Positions 51,901-63,148 of a stretch of 64,000 bases of DNA are shown piece by piece. The translations under genes and the position numbers were made by a program. Each line of letters opens with the position of its first letter. The first letter of the stretch is position 1. The notes beneath the pieces were generated by a model, which saw only the letters and a list, made by a program, of their open reading frames with translations, made no database searches and was not told the DNA's origin. This DNA is from Xestospongia bergquistia (lineage: Eukaryota > Porifera > Demospongiae > Haplosclerida > Petrosiidae), in contig OZ014411.1 in assembly GCA_963965975.1 (NCBI GenBank), positions 15,644,446-15,708,445 on the forward strand. Reading direction: 5' to 3'.

Positions 51901-54900
51901 GTACCATAAACAACAATGAAAGATTAAAATGGATACAATCACAACAATGTATTGAATAAGATTAAAGTTATATTACATTATGTCAAACTTACCCGCTATT
52001 GTAATGTTAAAGGAAACATCCAGATGACAAGTTATTGTACAAAAAACAATAATGAAAGACAAAAAGATTAAAATAGATACAATCACAACAATGTATTGAG
52101 TAAAATTAAAATTACATTACATTATGTCAAACTTACCAACTATTGTAATGTTAAAGGAAACATCCAGATGACAAGTTATTGTACCATAAAAAATAATGAA
52201 AGCCAAAATGATTAAAATAGATATAATCACAACAATGTATTGAATAAAATTAAAATTATATTACATTATGTCAAACTTACAGCCTATTGTAATGTTAAAG
52301 AAAACATCCAGATGACAAGTTATTGTACCATAAAAAATAATGAAAGACAAAAAGATTAAAATAGATATAATCACAACAATGTATTGAATAAAATTAAAAT
52401 TATATTACATTATGTCAAACTTACAACCTATTGTAATGTTAAAGGAAACATCCAGATGACAAGTTATTGTACCATAAAAAATAATGAAAGACAAAAAGAT
52501 TAAAATAGATATAATCACAACAATGTATTGAATAAAATTAAAATTATATTACATTATGCCAAACTTACCGACTATTGTAACATTAAAGGAAACATTCAGA
52601 TGACAAGTTATTGTGCCATAAAAAATAATGAAAGACAGAAAGATTAAAATAAATACAATCACAACAATGTATTGAATAAAATTAAAATTATATTACATTA
52701 TGTCAAACTTACATACTATTGTAATGTAAAAGGAAACATCCAGATGACAAGTTATTGTACCATAAACAATAATGAAAGCCAAAAATATTAAAATAGATAC
52801 AATCACAACAATGTATTGAATAAGATTAAAGTTATATTACATTATGTCAAACTTACCCGCTATTGTAATGTTAAAGGAAACATCCAGATGACAAGTTATT
52901 GTACCATAAAAAATAATGAAAGACAAAAAGATTAAAATAGATATAATCACAACAATGTATTGAATAAAATTAAAATTATATTACATTATGTCAAACTTAC
53001 AACCTATTGTAATGTTAAAGGAAACATCCAGATGACAAGTTATTGTACCATAAAAAATAATGAAAGACAAAAAGATTAAAATAGATACAATCACAACAAT
53101 GTATTGAATAAAATTAAAATTATATTACATTATGCCAAACTTACCGACTATTGTAACATTAAAGGAAACATTCAGATGACAAGTTATTGTGCCATAAAAA
53201 ATAATGAAAGACAGAAAGATTAAAATAAATACAATCACAACAATGTATTGAATAAAATTAAAATTATATTACATTATGTCAAACTTACATACTATTGTAA
53301 TGTAAAAGGAAACATCCAGATGACAAGTTATTGTACCATAAACAATAATGAAAGCCAAAAATATTAAAATAGATACAATCACAACAATGTATTGAATAAG
53401 ATTAAAGTTATATTACATTATGTCAAACTTACCCGCTATTGTAATGTTAAAGGAAACATCCAGATGACAAGTTATTGTACCATAAACAATAATGAAAGAC
53501 AAAAAGATTAAAATAGATATAATCACAACAATGTATTGAATAAAATTAAAATTATATTACATTATGTCAAACTTACAACCTATTGTAATGTTAAAGGAAA
53601 CATCCAGATGACAAGTTATTGTACCATAAAAAATAATGAAAGACAAAAAGATTAAAATAGATATAATCACAACAATGTATTGAATAAAATTAAAATTATA
53701 TTACATTATGCCAAACTTACCGACTATTGTAACATTAAAGGAAACATTCAGATGACAAGTTATTGTGCCATAAAAAATAATGAAAGACAGAAAGATTAAA
53801 ATAAATACAATCACAACAATGTATTGAATAAAATTAAAATTATATTACATTATGTCAAACTTACATACTATTGTAATGTAAAAGGAAACATCCAGATGAC
53901 AAGTTATTGTACCATAAACAATAATGAAAGCCAAAAAGATTAAAATAGATACAATCACAACAATGTATTGAATAAGATTAAAGTTATATTACATTATGTC
54001 AAACTTACCCGCTATTGTAATGTTAAAGGAAACATCCAGATGACAAGTTATTGTACCATAAACAATAATGAAAGCCAAAAAGATTAAAATAGGTACAATC
54101 ACAACAATGTATTGAATAAGATAAAAATTATATTACATTATGTCAAACTTACCTCCTATTTTAATGTTAAAGGAAACATCCAGATGACAAGATATTGTAA
54201 CATAAACAATAATGAAAGACAAAATATTAAAATAGATACAATCACAACAATGCATTGAGTAAAATTAAAATTATATTACATTATGTCAAACTTACCGACT
54301 ATTGTAACGTTAAAGGAAACAAGCAGATGACAAGTTATTGTACCATAAACAATAATGAAAGCCAAAAAGATTAAAATAGATACAATCACAACAATGCATT
54401 GAAAAAAATTAAAATTATATTACATTATGTCAAACTTACATACTATTGTAATGTTAAAGGAAACATCCAGATGACAAGTTATTGTACCATAAAAATTAAT
54501 GAAAGACAAAAAGATTAAAATAGATACAATCACAACAATGTATTGAATAAAATTTAAATTATATTACATTATGTCAAACTTACAACCTATTGTAATGTTA
54601 AAGAAAACATTCAGATGACAAGTTATTGTGCCATAAAAAATAATGAAAGACAAAAAGATTAAAATAGATATAATCACAACAATGCATTGAATAAGATTAA
54701 AATTATATTACATTATGTCAAACTTACCTCCTATTGTAATGTTAAAGGAAACATCCAGATGACAAGTTATTGTACCATAAACAATAATGAAAGACAAAAC
54801 GATTAAAATAGATACAATCACAACATTGCATTGAATAAAATTAAAATTATATTACATTATGTCAAACTTACAACCTATTGTAATATTAAAGGAAACATCC

Positions 54901-57900
54901 AGATGACAAGTTATTGTACCATAAAAAATAATGAAAGACAAAAAGATTAAAATATATACAATCACAACAATGTATTGAATGAAATTAAAATTATATTACA
55001 TTTTGTCAAACTTACATCCTATTGTAATGGTAAAGGAAACATCCAGATGACAAGTTATTGTACCATAAACAATAATGAAGCCAAAAAATTAAAATAGACA
55101 CAATCACAACAATGCATTGAATAAGATTAAAATTATATTACATTATGTCAAACCTACCTCCTATTATAATGTAAAAGGACACATTCAGATGACATGTTGT
55201 TACAGTGAAAGCAATTTGAAAGGAAAAGTTTAGAATTAATTAAATTACAACAATGCATTGAATGAAATTAGAATTATATAAAATTATATCACACCTACCT
55301 GCTATTATAGTGTTAAGGACACATTTTTATGACAAGATATGTGAAAGATATGTGAAAAATTAGATAGTAAACAAAATGACAACTATCCATTGAACAAAAC
55401 AAGAAAGTATTTTGTAATATAGAACATGTGCTTCATATTCTTTTGTATAGAGCCAGTTCAAATGACAAGATCTTACAGTACCATAAATTTGGAAAGTAAA
55501 AATTAATGATAACAATACAATAAATAAATTAATAATTGTATTACATTATATTACACCAATTTTATTGTAAAAGACACATTCAGATGATAAGCAATTATAG
55601 CACCATGAAATTGAATACAAAATATAAATGAGTAGGAAATGACCATAATGCATGAAATAAAATGATTACATTATATCATACTTACCATCTATTATATCAT
55701 AAAGATCACATTCAGATTATAAGATTTTATAGTGACAAATATGGAAACCAAAAATAGTAGAGTAAACAAAATGATAACAATACAATAAATAAAATTAGAT
55801 TTTACATTACATTATGTGACATTTACTACCTATTGTATTGTAAAGGACACATTCAGATGATAAGTAATAATTATATCAAAATAAAGTTGAATACAAAATA
55901 TAGTAGAGTAGAAGAAATGACATTAATGCATCAAATAACATTAATAATTATGTTAAATTAGATTGCATTTACAACCTATTGGATTGTAAAGGACACATCC
56001 AGATGATAAGTAATTATATCACCACAATGTTGGGTATAAAATATAATAGAGTAGAGGAAATGACATTGATGTATTGAATACAGTTAAAATCATATTGTGT
56101 TACATCACATTTACTGGTATTATATTGTGTAGGACACATTCAAATGATGACTTATTATAGTATATTTAGAAACAAAAAAGGTAATCAAAATGACAGTATT
56201 ACATACGGTTAAAAGATTTGCAAAGATGATAGGTTTATATTCACTATGTTTCATAATGTTTATTAAAATCTGAAGAAGAGTTTCTAGTGTTTTGGTCTAC
56301 TAATGCATCCTTGTTAATGTAGTGAAATTAAATATACTTTAGAATTGTATCACTATAATATATCTAGTTAATATTTGTTTACACATGTAGCTTAAAGTCT
56401 AGAGTAAAGAACGACTTCATTCTCATGATCTAAATCACCTTAGTAGCAACATTGATATCTGCTCCATTGTTAACAAATACTTTAACTATATCCGTATGTC
56501 CTTTATAACTTGCATAATGAAGAGCTGTCCATCCTTCCTATTATTGGAACAAACAATCAACTTTTAATTAGACTGCTAGCATGTTACAATATACTACCAA
56601 CATACAAAATATCATTTCAATAAAATTTTAATCATTAAAAGATTATTGTCATGGCTTTTTTCCTTTATATCGATGGAAAAATGTTTAGACCTAAAATCAC
56701 ATATATCTATGACAAGTATAAGAAATTTTAGAGATGAGGTTCCACAAAATTTATTTATAAATATGGCACACCATTGTAGTTATTTCATGAAGGGTGTATA
56801 CAGAAGTCACAAACAAACACAGACTTGTGAAAGTTATGTTTATTTATTTTTGAAGAAAAATACAAAATTAAATAAGTTTTGTTTTATATTATGACTTTGG
56901 CTATTATATTTGTGTGAGCATTTGAATTGATTAGTAATAAATTCATAAATTGGGATTGTCATCATATGTTGGTACCCAATATGTAGGAAAAATGGTTAAT
57001 TTGCAAAATTTTCTGATATTGTAAAAAAATGTTTTGTATCTTGTTCCAAATCTGGTATTATGTTCTTTACTCTTTGACAACCAAACATAGTTAATTTATT
57101 TAGTTCAAAAACCCAAACATTCATGTGAGAGCAAGTAAAAAAGGAAATTACTTGGAGATAATGAGCATAAACATTTGAATTTCAGAGTTATAAAATAGAT
57201 GAGTTGCTCTAGACCATGAACAACATCTTGAAGTTTGTTGTTCTTCCTTAAGAGTCCATTAATTTGAATACTTGAATATGCATACCTTCCATAGGAACAT
57301 GTACAAACAAGTTAGTAGTTTTGTTAATTTTTTTTTATTTGTTTTTACTTGTGAATTATCCAGTTCATCATAAGTACTACTCTTATCCTTGCCATTGCTC
57401 TCTTTCTTTGTTTTAAAGTCTGACTAATTTTCAAAGACCCTATTAATATTATAGTTGTTCTATGTTAGTAATTTTAAATATTATATTATATAAATAAATG
57501 GTATGCTGACACAGAGAAAACCATTTAAGGTAGGACACTAGTTATAGCTTGTCATCGTTTAGTGACAAAAGTTTGTGACAATAAATTTTTATGTCAAAAG
57601 GTGGGCATGTTGCAAATTTGTCATGTGTCTTCTAATAGACTGTGATTTTTATTGTCCGTTGGTGTCCAAAAAGTAGGAAAATTAGTCACTGTACGTGTAA
57701 TAAAATTTACACTTTTTTTCCAATATTGCTTTGGATCCTCTGGTATTCACTTACTTTCAAAATTTAAAAAAAAAATTCAACATATATTATAACAGCATTA
57801 TAACTGATGCCTGTCTTTTAAGAAAAAAGGAGTTACGTTTATCATCAGTTAATCAGGATTTGTAATATAATATATGTACAAGAACACTTACTGCATTAAC

Positions 57901-59528
57901 AATGTCTAGATTAGCTCCTTTATTGGTTAAAACTGAAACAACATCTTTGTGTCCTTTTTTTGCTGCTAACATAACTGGAGAAAATCTCTCCTAAATATAT
58001 CATAATAACCAAATTAATTTGAGCAATGTCTTAGGATTACATCATTATATTTGCACACTAACTATAGTAACATTGCTTTTTATATGTTACATGAATACAC
58101 TAGTAACAACATTAAACACATATACAACCTTACATAGTATCAATTATATAAACTACTCTCATGCTAAACAAATTGCTCTCAATAACTCAAAAATGTCATA
58201 AATACAAATAACAATCATAAGTACATAAGCACACATACCCATTACATCACAATAGATATATTTTTGTTCAATTATTAGCATTAAATTATAAAAAACATTA
58301 TAACCAACAAAAATACTACGTCAAAAACATTTATCAGCTATTAAATTATTACATCAACACAAAGAAAAAAAACAATAGAGCAAGCAAAGTGAAAAGAATG
58401 CATAAAATAAGATTAAAAATTACATTAAGTTACATCACACAAACACACACACAGACCCTATAATATTATAGAGGACACATTCAGGTGACAAGGTATTATA
58501 GTACCACAATTGTGGAAAAAAACACACTAAACAAAATGACAACATACGTTAAAAGTAATTAAAATTTATATTACATTATATCACACTTATCAACTATTGT
58601 ATTGTAAGCAACAAATTCAGATGAGAGGTTTTTATGGCATCACAATTGTTGAAACAAAAAAGCAGAGTGCATAAAATGACGAAAGACACATTGAATGAAA
58701 TTAGAATTATATATTTGTATAGTTACTACCATATGTCTTTGAAAAAGTCTTAGTATAGTTACTATCATTAATTCTATGAAGGTCAATAGCTTTAATGCAA
58801 TGTAATCAATGTTATTAACCCTTATAGCATGCACAAAATGATGTCATAATTAACACAATTTGCAAAACTAAGCTTAATCAATATATCTATCTGTTATAAT
58901 AATAACTTATAAAACAAAAGAATAGAAATGTAGCACTTCAATGAAAGAGACAAACACTTTCCTATTTACTTGATAGTCAATAGGAGATAGATAGATGTAG
59001 ACACTATAGCAAACACTGTCCACAATGTTGAATTATTAAATCTAAATTACCTTAGTAAGAACATTGATATCAGCTTCATAGTTGAGTAACACATCAACTA
59101 TGTCTGTATCTCCCTTATGACTTGCATAATGAAGTGCTGTCCATTTATCCTATGGTAGTAACAAACAAACCATCAACTGACAACTAATTAACAGAGTAGA
59201 CTAATAGTATAAACATACACAAACTCAATAAAAGTATGAAGGTAGCACATATCCACTGCTAAGCCAATACTGAAAAATCATTAACTTAGTTCAGATAGTG
59301 TTCACTAGTTCTTAGTAATTTAGAGTACAAAGGTAATTTAATAGTAACTAAAGCGATGGTGTTCTTTATATTCAAACAAATTTAGACTAGCTGATTAGTT
59401 TATATTTTCTTGAACAATAAATTAAGTAGACTTACTGAGTCTGTATAATTTACATTAGCCCCTCTTGAGAGAACATCTTTTACTCTAAACAAATCTCCTT
59501 TATTAACAGATTTAATTAAAATGTAATC
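38600..59528 (-). CDS. Ankyrin repeats - ZU5 - Death domain - C-terminal membrane anchor protein
   Basis: Seventeen exons read in order on the minus strand with consistent phases into 825 residues: 59436-59528, 59051-59149, 57892-57990, 56439-56537, 46037-46135, 44955-45053, 43343-43423, 43086-43184, 40878-40976, 40646-40829, 40027-40586, 39822-39953, 39595-39775, 39374-39466, 38976-39287, 38865-38927, 38600-38685. Residues 1-350 are ankyrin repeats (EGWTALHYASYKGHTDIV and STPVLLAAKKGHKNIVSIL types); 351-537 a ZU5 domain (YGIKLVVPPSSVEEGQDI, GISDFCVIG, without an HFS autocleavage site); 538-641 a UPA-like region; 642-672 a Ser/Pro linker; 673-776 a Death domain (LLEVLRVWKDQRTC, NKAVAEKIFYYLL); 803-822 a hydrophobic span, then TRK and stop. 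Death domains recruit partners in apoptosis and innate signalling. The layout suggests a cytosolic tail-anchored adaptor; ligand and pathway are unknown. Upstream exons may be missing from the model. Confidence 0.85.
41113..41208 (-). pseudogene. Relic ankyrin exon inside intron
   Basis: Minus-strand sequence ending with NICDK aligns with the exon 40878-40976 (NICNK) but has an in-frame stop and lost its key TALH motif. It is a decayed tandem duplicate of that exon, about 230 bases upstream on the transcript. Confidence 0.65.
41782..41913 (+). CDS. Small open frame, unknown
   Basis: ATG to TAA, 43 codons (MATREKTPIYDNIEVLSQLY...), in a stretch (about 41640-41910) with markedly higher GC than its surroundings. 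This may be a piece of inserted or retroposed sequence. No domain recognised, and no splice sites examined make it longer. Confidence 0.2.
   Translation: MATREKTPIYDNIEVLSQLYAGSTYHSIGIRVTTSKEGQPLPA
42898..42967. repeat. (AAAT)n/(TA)n microsatellite
   Basis: Several AAAT units followed by about 22 TA units, inside an intron. Confidence 0.95.
43950..44690 (-). repeat. Diverged copies of the intronic satellite
   Basis: About six imperfect units of 110-140 bases with the landmarks TTCAGATGACAA, AGCACCATAAATGTG, AACAATGCATT and AGAAATTATATTACA, which the tight array at 48.4-55.2 kb shares. They lie in the intron between ankyrin exons 44955-45053 and 43343-43423. Some still show an acceptor-like TAG, a short gap and a donor-like GT on the minus strand. 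Confidence 0.8.
46136..48430 (-). repeat. Diverged satellite copies, proximal part of the 10.3-kb intron
   Basis: From about 46560 to 48430 there are roughly 14 units of the same family, each with TTCAGATGACAA or a variant, mutated far more than in the central array. Minus-strand AG-NNN-GTAAG arrangements remain, for example with triplets CTA (near 46700), CAA (near 46835) and TGG (near 47330). At 47191 the acceptor and donor are directly fused (AACAG-GTAAGT). Confidence 0.8.
48430..55190 (-). repeat. Tandem satellite, 48 units of about 144 bp, with AG-NNN-GTAAGT core
   Basis: A homogeneous head-to-tail array; most units are 143-145 bases, some 136-137. Landmarks on the plus strand: CATCCAGATGACAAGTTATT, AGATTAAAATAGATACAATC and ATTACATTATGTCAAACTTAC. 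On the minus strand, which is the transcribed strand of the host gene, each unit reads ACATTACAATAG, a variable triplet, then GTAAGTTTGAC. I counted the triplets by eye: GAG 16, GAT 10, GTT 7, CGG 5, TCG 4, TAT 4, TTG 1, GCT 1. The neighbours on both sides hardly vary. Higher-order repeats exist (711 bp near 49.1-50.5 kb; 576 bp near 52.4-54.0 kb). No protein-coding potential. It lies wholly in the intron between ankyrin exons 56439-56537 and 46037-46135. Confidence 0.95.
55190..56180 (-). repeat. Diverged satellite copies, distal part of the 10.3-kb intron
   Basis: About eight degenerate units with TTCAGATGA-type landmarks. Minus-strand triplets between TAG and GT include CAG (near 55300), ATG (near 55687), GTA (near 55830) and GTT (near 55970). 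The homogenised array is thus bordered on both sides by older copies. Confidence 0.8.
58290..58720 (-). repeat. Diverged satellite copies in another ankyrin-gene intron
   Basis: Three or four degenerate units in the intron between ankyrin exons 59051-59149 and 57892-57990. They match the landmarks of the main array. Their presence in the equivalent intron supports duplication of exon pairs together with their introns. Confidence 0.7.
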
Positions 59529-61199
59529 CTAAGACAAAAAAACCAGTAATGATCAAATTTCAATTAACTTAAATATACTTACAAAGTAGTAACTTGTTGA
59601 AGAATTTATTCAATGATAATTTAAAGTTACAAAATATGATTTAGTAATTAAAATTTATTTATTGAATATTAAGAGAAGCACATTTGATGCATTGACATTC
59701 TTTGACTTATATGTTATAATGTCAGGCTAAAAAACAGTTTTGCATCATTAAATTACTTTGCTTTACAATAACTTGACAGTGACAATAACTTGACAGATAT
59801 TCCATATAAATGATATTCCATAACAGATAACTTATACAGTACGGATATTATTATTATTATGTATGTATTTTAAAAACTGCAAAAACCCTGTGAACAATAT
59901 ACAGTGTCTTAAAACAACAATGACTAAGAGAATAAACATAACACCAAAGGTTTAAAAAACTCAAATGCAAGAATATCAATTCATTAGTCACTATAACTTA
60001 ATCTTGGAAATTACTGATAAACGTATAACATTGAATAGTGGTTTAACACTTTGAAATGGTGAGATTTAATTGGAAAAAGCAATAATATTAATTTTATGGC
60101 AATGTATTGTGAAGTTAAGACATCTGTTGGTCTAAGCTATGCACAGGGAGAAATTGTAGAGTAAATAAGGTATAGTAGTGGACTCTGTCACAGCATTGGT
60201 GTACATATTAACTAGGGATGATTAATATTAAGGCAATGGTGATTATAAAACTTTTTAGTAATTACATAATCCTAAAGTTGTCAATGTCTTGGCTACAATG
60301 ATTGGGTCATAAATCAATGTTTTCTATATAGTCATGTCACATTATAGCACTCCATATTGAACAATAATAGTACAGTTAATTTGAGCAAAGCTTATACTTA
60401 TAACAAATAAAATCAGAAGACAACAATTTAAAATATACAGTAATTGTCAGCTTAAATTATTATAATCAGCTATCTCTAGTATTAACACTACACTACTCTT
60501 GTATCAACTTTTACAAACTACAAGTTTTAATGTGAATTCATGTCTAGTGTACACAAGTAATTTGTGTTTATGGATTTGAGGCAACTATTATACTCATTTA
60601 TGATCAGGTCCCTTCACTGAAAAAAAGCTTATATAGTATTCTCTATTTAATATTATGTGACTGTTTACTATAATTATGTTTAAAAGTACTTCAAACATTG
60701 CTAACATGATGTTGTCTACAAGAATGTCAACAGTGATTAGAGGCCATGGGCAGTGAATATGGAATACTATTTGTTACAAAAGGTGGTATTCTAAACCATA
60801 TGACCCCGATATACAAGGTGACATTTGTAACTCTTATATAATGCAAACATTACCCCTTAGCACATGTGCAATGTATAGTTAACTATATTCACAGCTAGAT
60901 ACTAGATGCTAAACCTGAAACTGAAACCCAAAACTCTAAGCAGGCAAATGCCACTTGATACACATAGTGCTTTTTCTCACAGCAACAACAAAAGTTGTGC
61001 TGTTGAAACTTTATTGTCTTTTTGTAATAAATTACATTCAATAATATATCATAATAATATGTCATGTGCAATAGGTATTCAAGTGCCTCATCTTGTACCG
61101 TGGACCCATTGTGCAACCAGCTATGATTTTCTTTGATTATACACTCTTGAGGGTCTTTGTTCTTCTGTACAGATTGATCATTGTTATGTGAATACTTAC
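59529..61199. other. Possible first intron / upstream region of the ankyrin-Death gene
   Basis: No further exon identified. 60890-61140 carries open stretches on both strands without domains. Confidence 0.45.
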
Positions 61200-61272
61200 C
61201 ACAACCAAACAGAATGACAATAGATATAAAGGTTTCGCAGATTGCCAACTTGCTACACTGAAAGAACTCATC
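61200..61272 (-). CDS. Candidate first coding exon with hydrophobic N-terminus
   Basis: On the minus strand an acceptor-like TTTACAG lies about 9 bases before ATG (61272-61270), which opens MSSFSVASWQSAKPLYLL and a short hydrophobic end up to a good donor (GTAAGT after 61200). It ends in phase 1, whereas the first ankyrin exon (59436-59528) starts in phase 0, so either an exon is missing between them or the two are unrelated. If joined, the hydrophobic start would conflict with a cytosolic Death-domain protein. Confidence 0.3.
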
Positions 61273-62035
61273 TCAACTGCTGTAAAGGAACAATAACAAC
61301 ACAACGACAGTCATCCAGTGGCAAGTTATGCAGTAGGTTGTTTTCTGTAAGATTTAAGTGCTCAGGCAGCACCCAGTGCTCATACAGGGTAAAACAGTAA
61401 TGTTCCAGAGCATTCAAATCTGTTGATGGATCCTAAGAGATTAGTGGCATATAGTGGAATTCTGTAATAGCTCCTATTGTATTCACTCTTTGTGGTCATT
61501 TGGAGAGGTTAACTCACAGTGATATTCACAAAGTGAACATAATTACCTAATGCTTAATCTCACTTTGCACAGAAGTTGTTTTTGCGGAAAGTTGCCTGAC
61601 ACAGTTGTGATGGATGGAAAGTGTATAATGATACTTTCCTGCATTAAGCAGCATTAACCATTACTTGCAGTGGTCCAATATTAACACTATCCTATGTTCA
61701 AAGGACTTCAGTCTAAACATTGTCTTGAGTGTGCTTATGGAGACACAGAATGCACAGTTGTCTCCAGGGGACCAGATCTGACCAGCAGGAAATTTATCGA
61801 ACAGTCCATTTCTAAGCTGGTGGACAGTAATAAAGGCAAGCTATTCAAAAGAGTTATTTCATTTTGGTTTCTGTCCTGGATCACCAGAATACAGGTACCT
61901 ATACACATGCTTAAGGTCCCGTAAAGTGTCTCAAAAGATAAATGAATGAGTCCCCACAAGAAGATTTGGAGAGCATAAAATTGCTGAAGACTAAGTGAAC
62001 TACTTCACCTAATGTGGTGTAGTGATTTGTGGGTA
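61273..62035. other. Intergenic
   Basis: Higher GC than the satellite region but no recognised gene. An open stretch at 61694-61924 lacks a domain. Confidence 0.5.
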
Positions 62036-62273
62036 TGTCACGAAAAATTTGGTCCGGGTGCAAAATTTGGACCTAGGACCAAATTTGGCAACAAAAAGTC
62101 TGCAAAATTAATTCCGCCTTGCAATATTTGGACCCAGGCGTCTCAGACTGTATAACTTGGTAAAGAGAAGTGGAATTTGACACATACAAATTGATTTATC
62201 ACTTCTTATGTTGTATGTACTTAAATGGAGAGCTTTAGCCACCTGGTGAAGTTTTCAAAGTGTCAAAAAAGCG

Positions 62274-62630
62274 ATGTCACAGCAGAGAGAAGATGGGAAC
62301 CTGACAGAGGAAGCAATAAACTACATAGAAAATGGAACTTATGGCTCAGATTGTTCCACTAACAGGAAGAGAAGCATTAGGAAAAAGGCTGGCAAACTAG
62401 CAATGAAAGAAGGAGAAGTGTACTATGAGAAGAAACCAGGAGAAGTTTGTATTATTTTCTCAGTTTCTTTTTTATTGTCTTAAAATGATTTATGATAATA
62501 TTTCTGTTTTCAGTGGGTGAGGTATGTACGATCAGAGACTGAAAAGTTACGAATTGTGCGTTGTTGCCATGCTGACCCAACATCTGGACATCTTGGTGAA
62601 AAAAAGACCTATAATATGTTGCTGATATGA
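62274..62630 (+). CDS. Integrase-type H2C2 zinc-binding N-terminal fragment
   Basis: Exons 62274-62444 and 62514-62630, with a 69-base intron, give 95 residues: an acidic/basic leader, YYEKKPGEWVRYV and CHADPTSGHLGEKKT. The last has the His pair of the H2C2 module seen in Ty3/Ginger-type integrases; the Cys pair and the catalytic core do not follow. The frame stops at TGA 62628-62630, where the PHD frame begins. Confidence 0.65.
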
Positions 62631-62800
62631 AATTCAGAGTATACTGCAAGTGTCGTCAACCAGAAGAGGGTAGAATGATTGAGTGCGAAGACTGCAAAGA
62701 ATGGTATCATGAAGATTGTGTTGAAGTCCCAAGTGTCATTTGGCAGACCAACAGTCACATATCATGGATATGTGACTCTTGTATAAAAACTCTTAATTAA
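62627..62800 (+). CDS. PHD finger mini-protein
   Basis: 57 residues from ATG 62627. CKCRQPEEGRMIECEDC, WYHEDCV and WICDSC give the C4HC3 pattern of a PHD finger, a zinc module that reads histone tails in other proteins. Its start codon overlaps the preceding stop (ATGA). It could be translated alone, by reinitiation, or be the tail of a once-continuous transposon protein. The domain call is firm; whether the frame is used is not known. Confidence 0.7.
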   Translation: MKFRVYCKCRQPEEGRMIECEDCKEWYHEDCVEVPSVIWQTNSHISWICDSCIKTLN

Positions 62801-62884
62801 TTGTGACATTATCTATATAATATAACCTATAATTACATAACTTGTACTGACTTTATTTAGATTAAATGCTTAATCTTATTATAA

Positions 62885-63110
62885 TCAGATCAAATTGGAC
62901 TTGGGACCAAGTCTTGCTGCCAAAAGTAGACCTAGGTCCAAATTTTGTTGCAAAAAGTGGACCTATCTCTAGGAACAAATTTTGCAGTATAGGTCCAAAT
63001 TAGGCAGCAAAATTTGGTCCTAGGTCCAAATTTAACTTGCATAAATTAGACCTAGGTCCAAATTTTGCATGCAAAAATTGGACCTAGGTCCAATTTTAAC
63101 TAGGAACAAA
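62885..63110. repeat. Cluster of palindromes based on GGACCTAGGTCC
   Basis: Repeated AATTTGGACCTAGGTCC-like blocks in both orientations, including perfect 12-base palindromes near 63050 and 63090 joined by a short arm around TTTTGCATGCAAAA. Related blocks lie at 62045-62160 inside the left end. They are probably subterminal repeats of the element at 62036-63122. Confidence 0.75.
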
Positions 63111-63148
63111 TTTTCCATGACAGAGCACATGAGCGTCGCGAAGGAGCG

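Larger units (their letters stand above)
62036..63122 (+). mobile_element. Ginger-like TIR element remnant with H2C2 and PHD modules
   Basis: The ends are inverted repeats: 62036-62055 (TGTCACGAAAAATTTGGTCC) against the complement of 63103-63122, 17 of 20 matching, with TGT...ACA termini. Inside lie an integrase H2C2-type zinc-binding start (62274-62630) and a PHD finger (62627-62800). Ginger transposons are known to encode an integrase with H2C2 and a PHD finger; here the DDE core is absent, so this is at most a deletion derivative. No 4-base target duplication is evident (GGTA left, GAGC right). Confidence 0.6.

Noticed and set aside
48430..55190. CRISPR-like array
   Set aside because: Units are contiguous and homologous over their whole length with no unrelated spacers, in a eukaryotic intron; it is a satellite.
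48430..55190. Coding tandem repeat protein
   Set aside because: All frames have stops in each unit and the unit length is mostly not held at a multiple of three (136, 137, 143, 144).
60895..61248. 117-residue minus-strand protein
   Set aside because: It lacks an ATG at its apparent start; the better reading is the short exon 61200-61272 with an ATG and donor.
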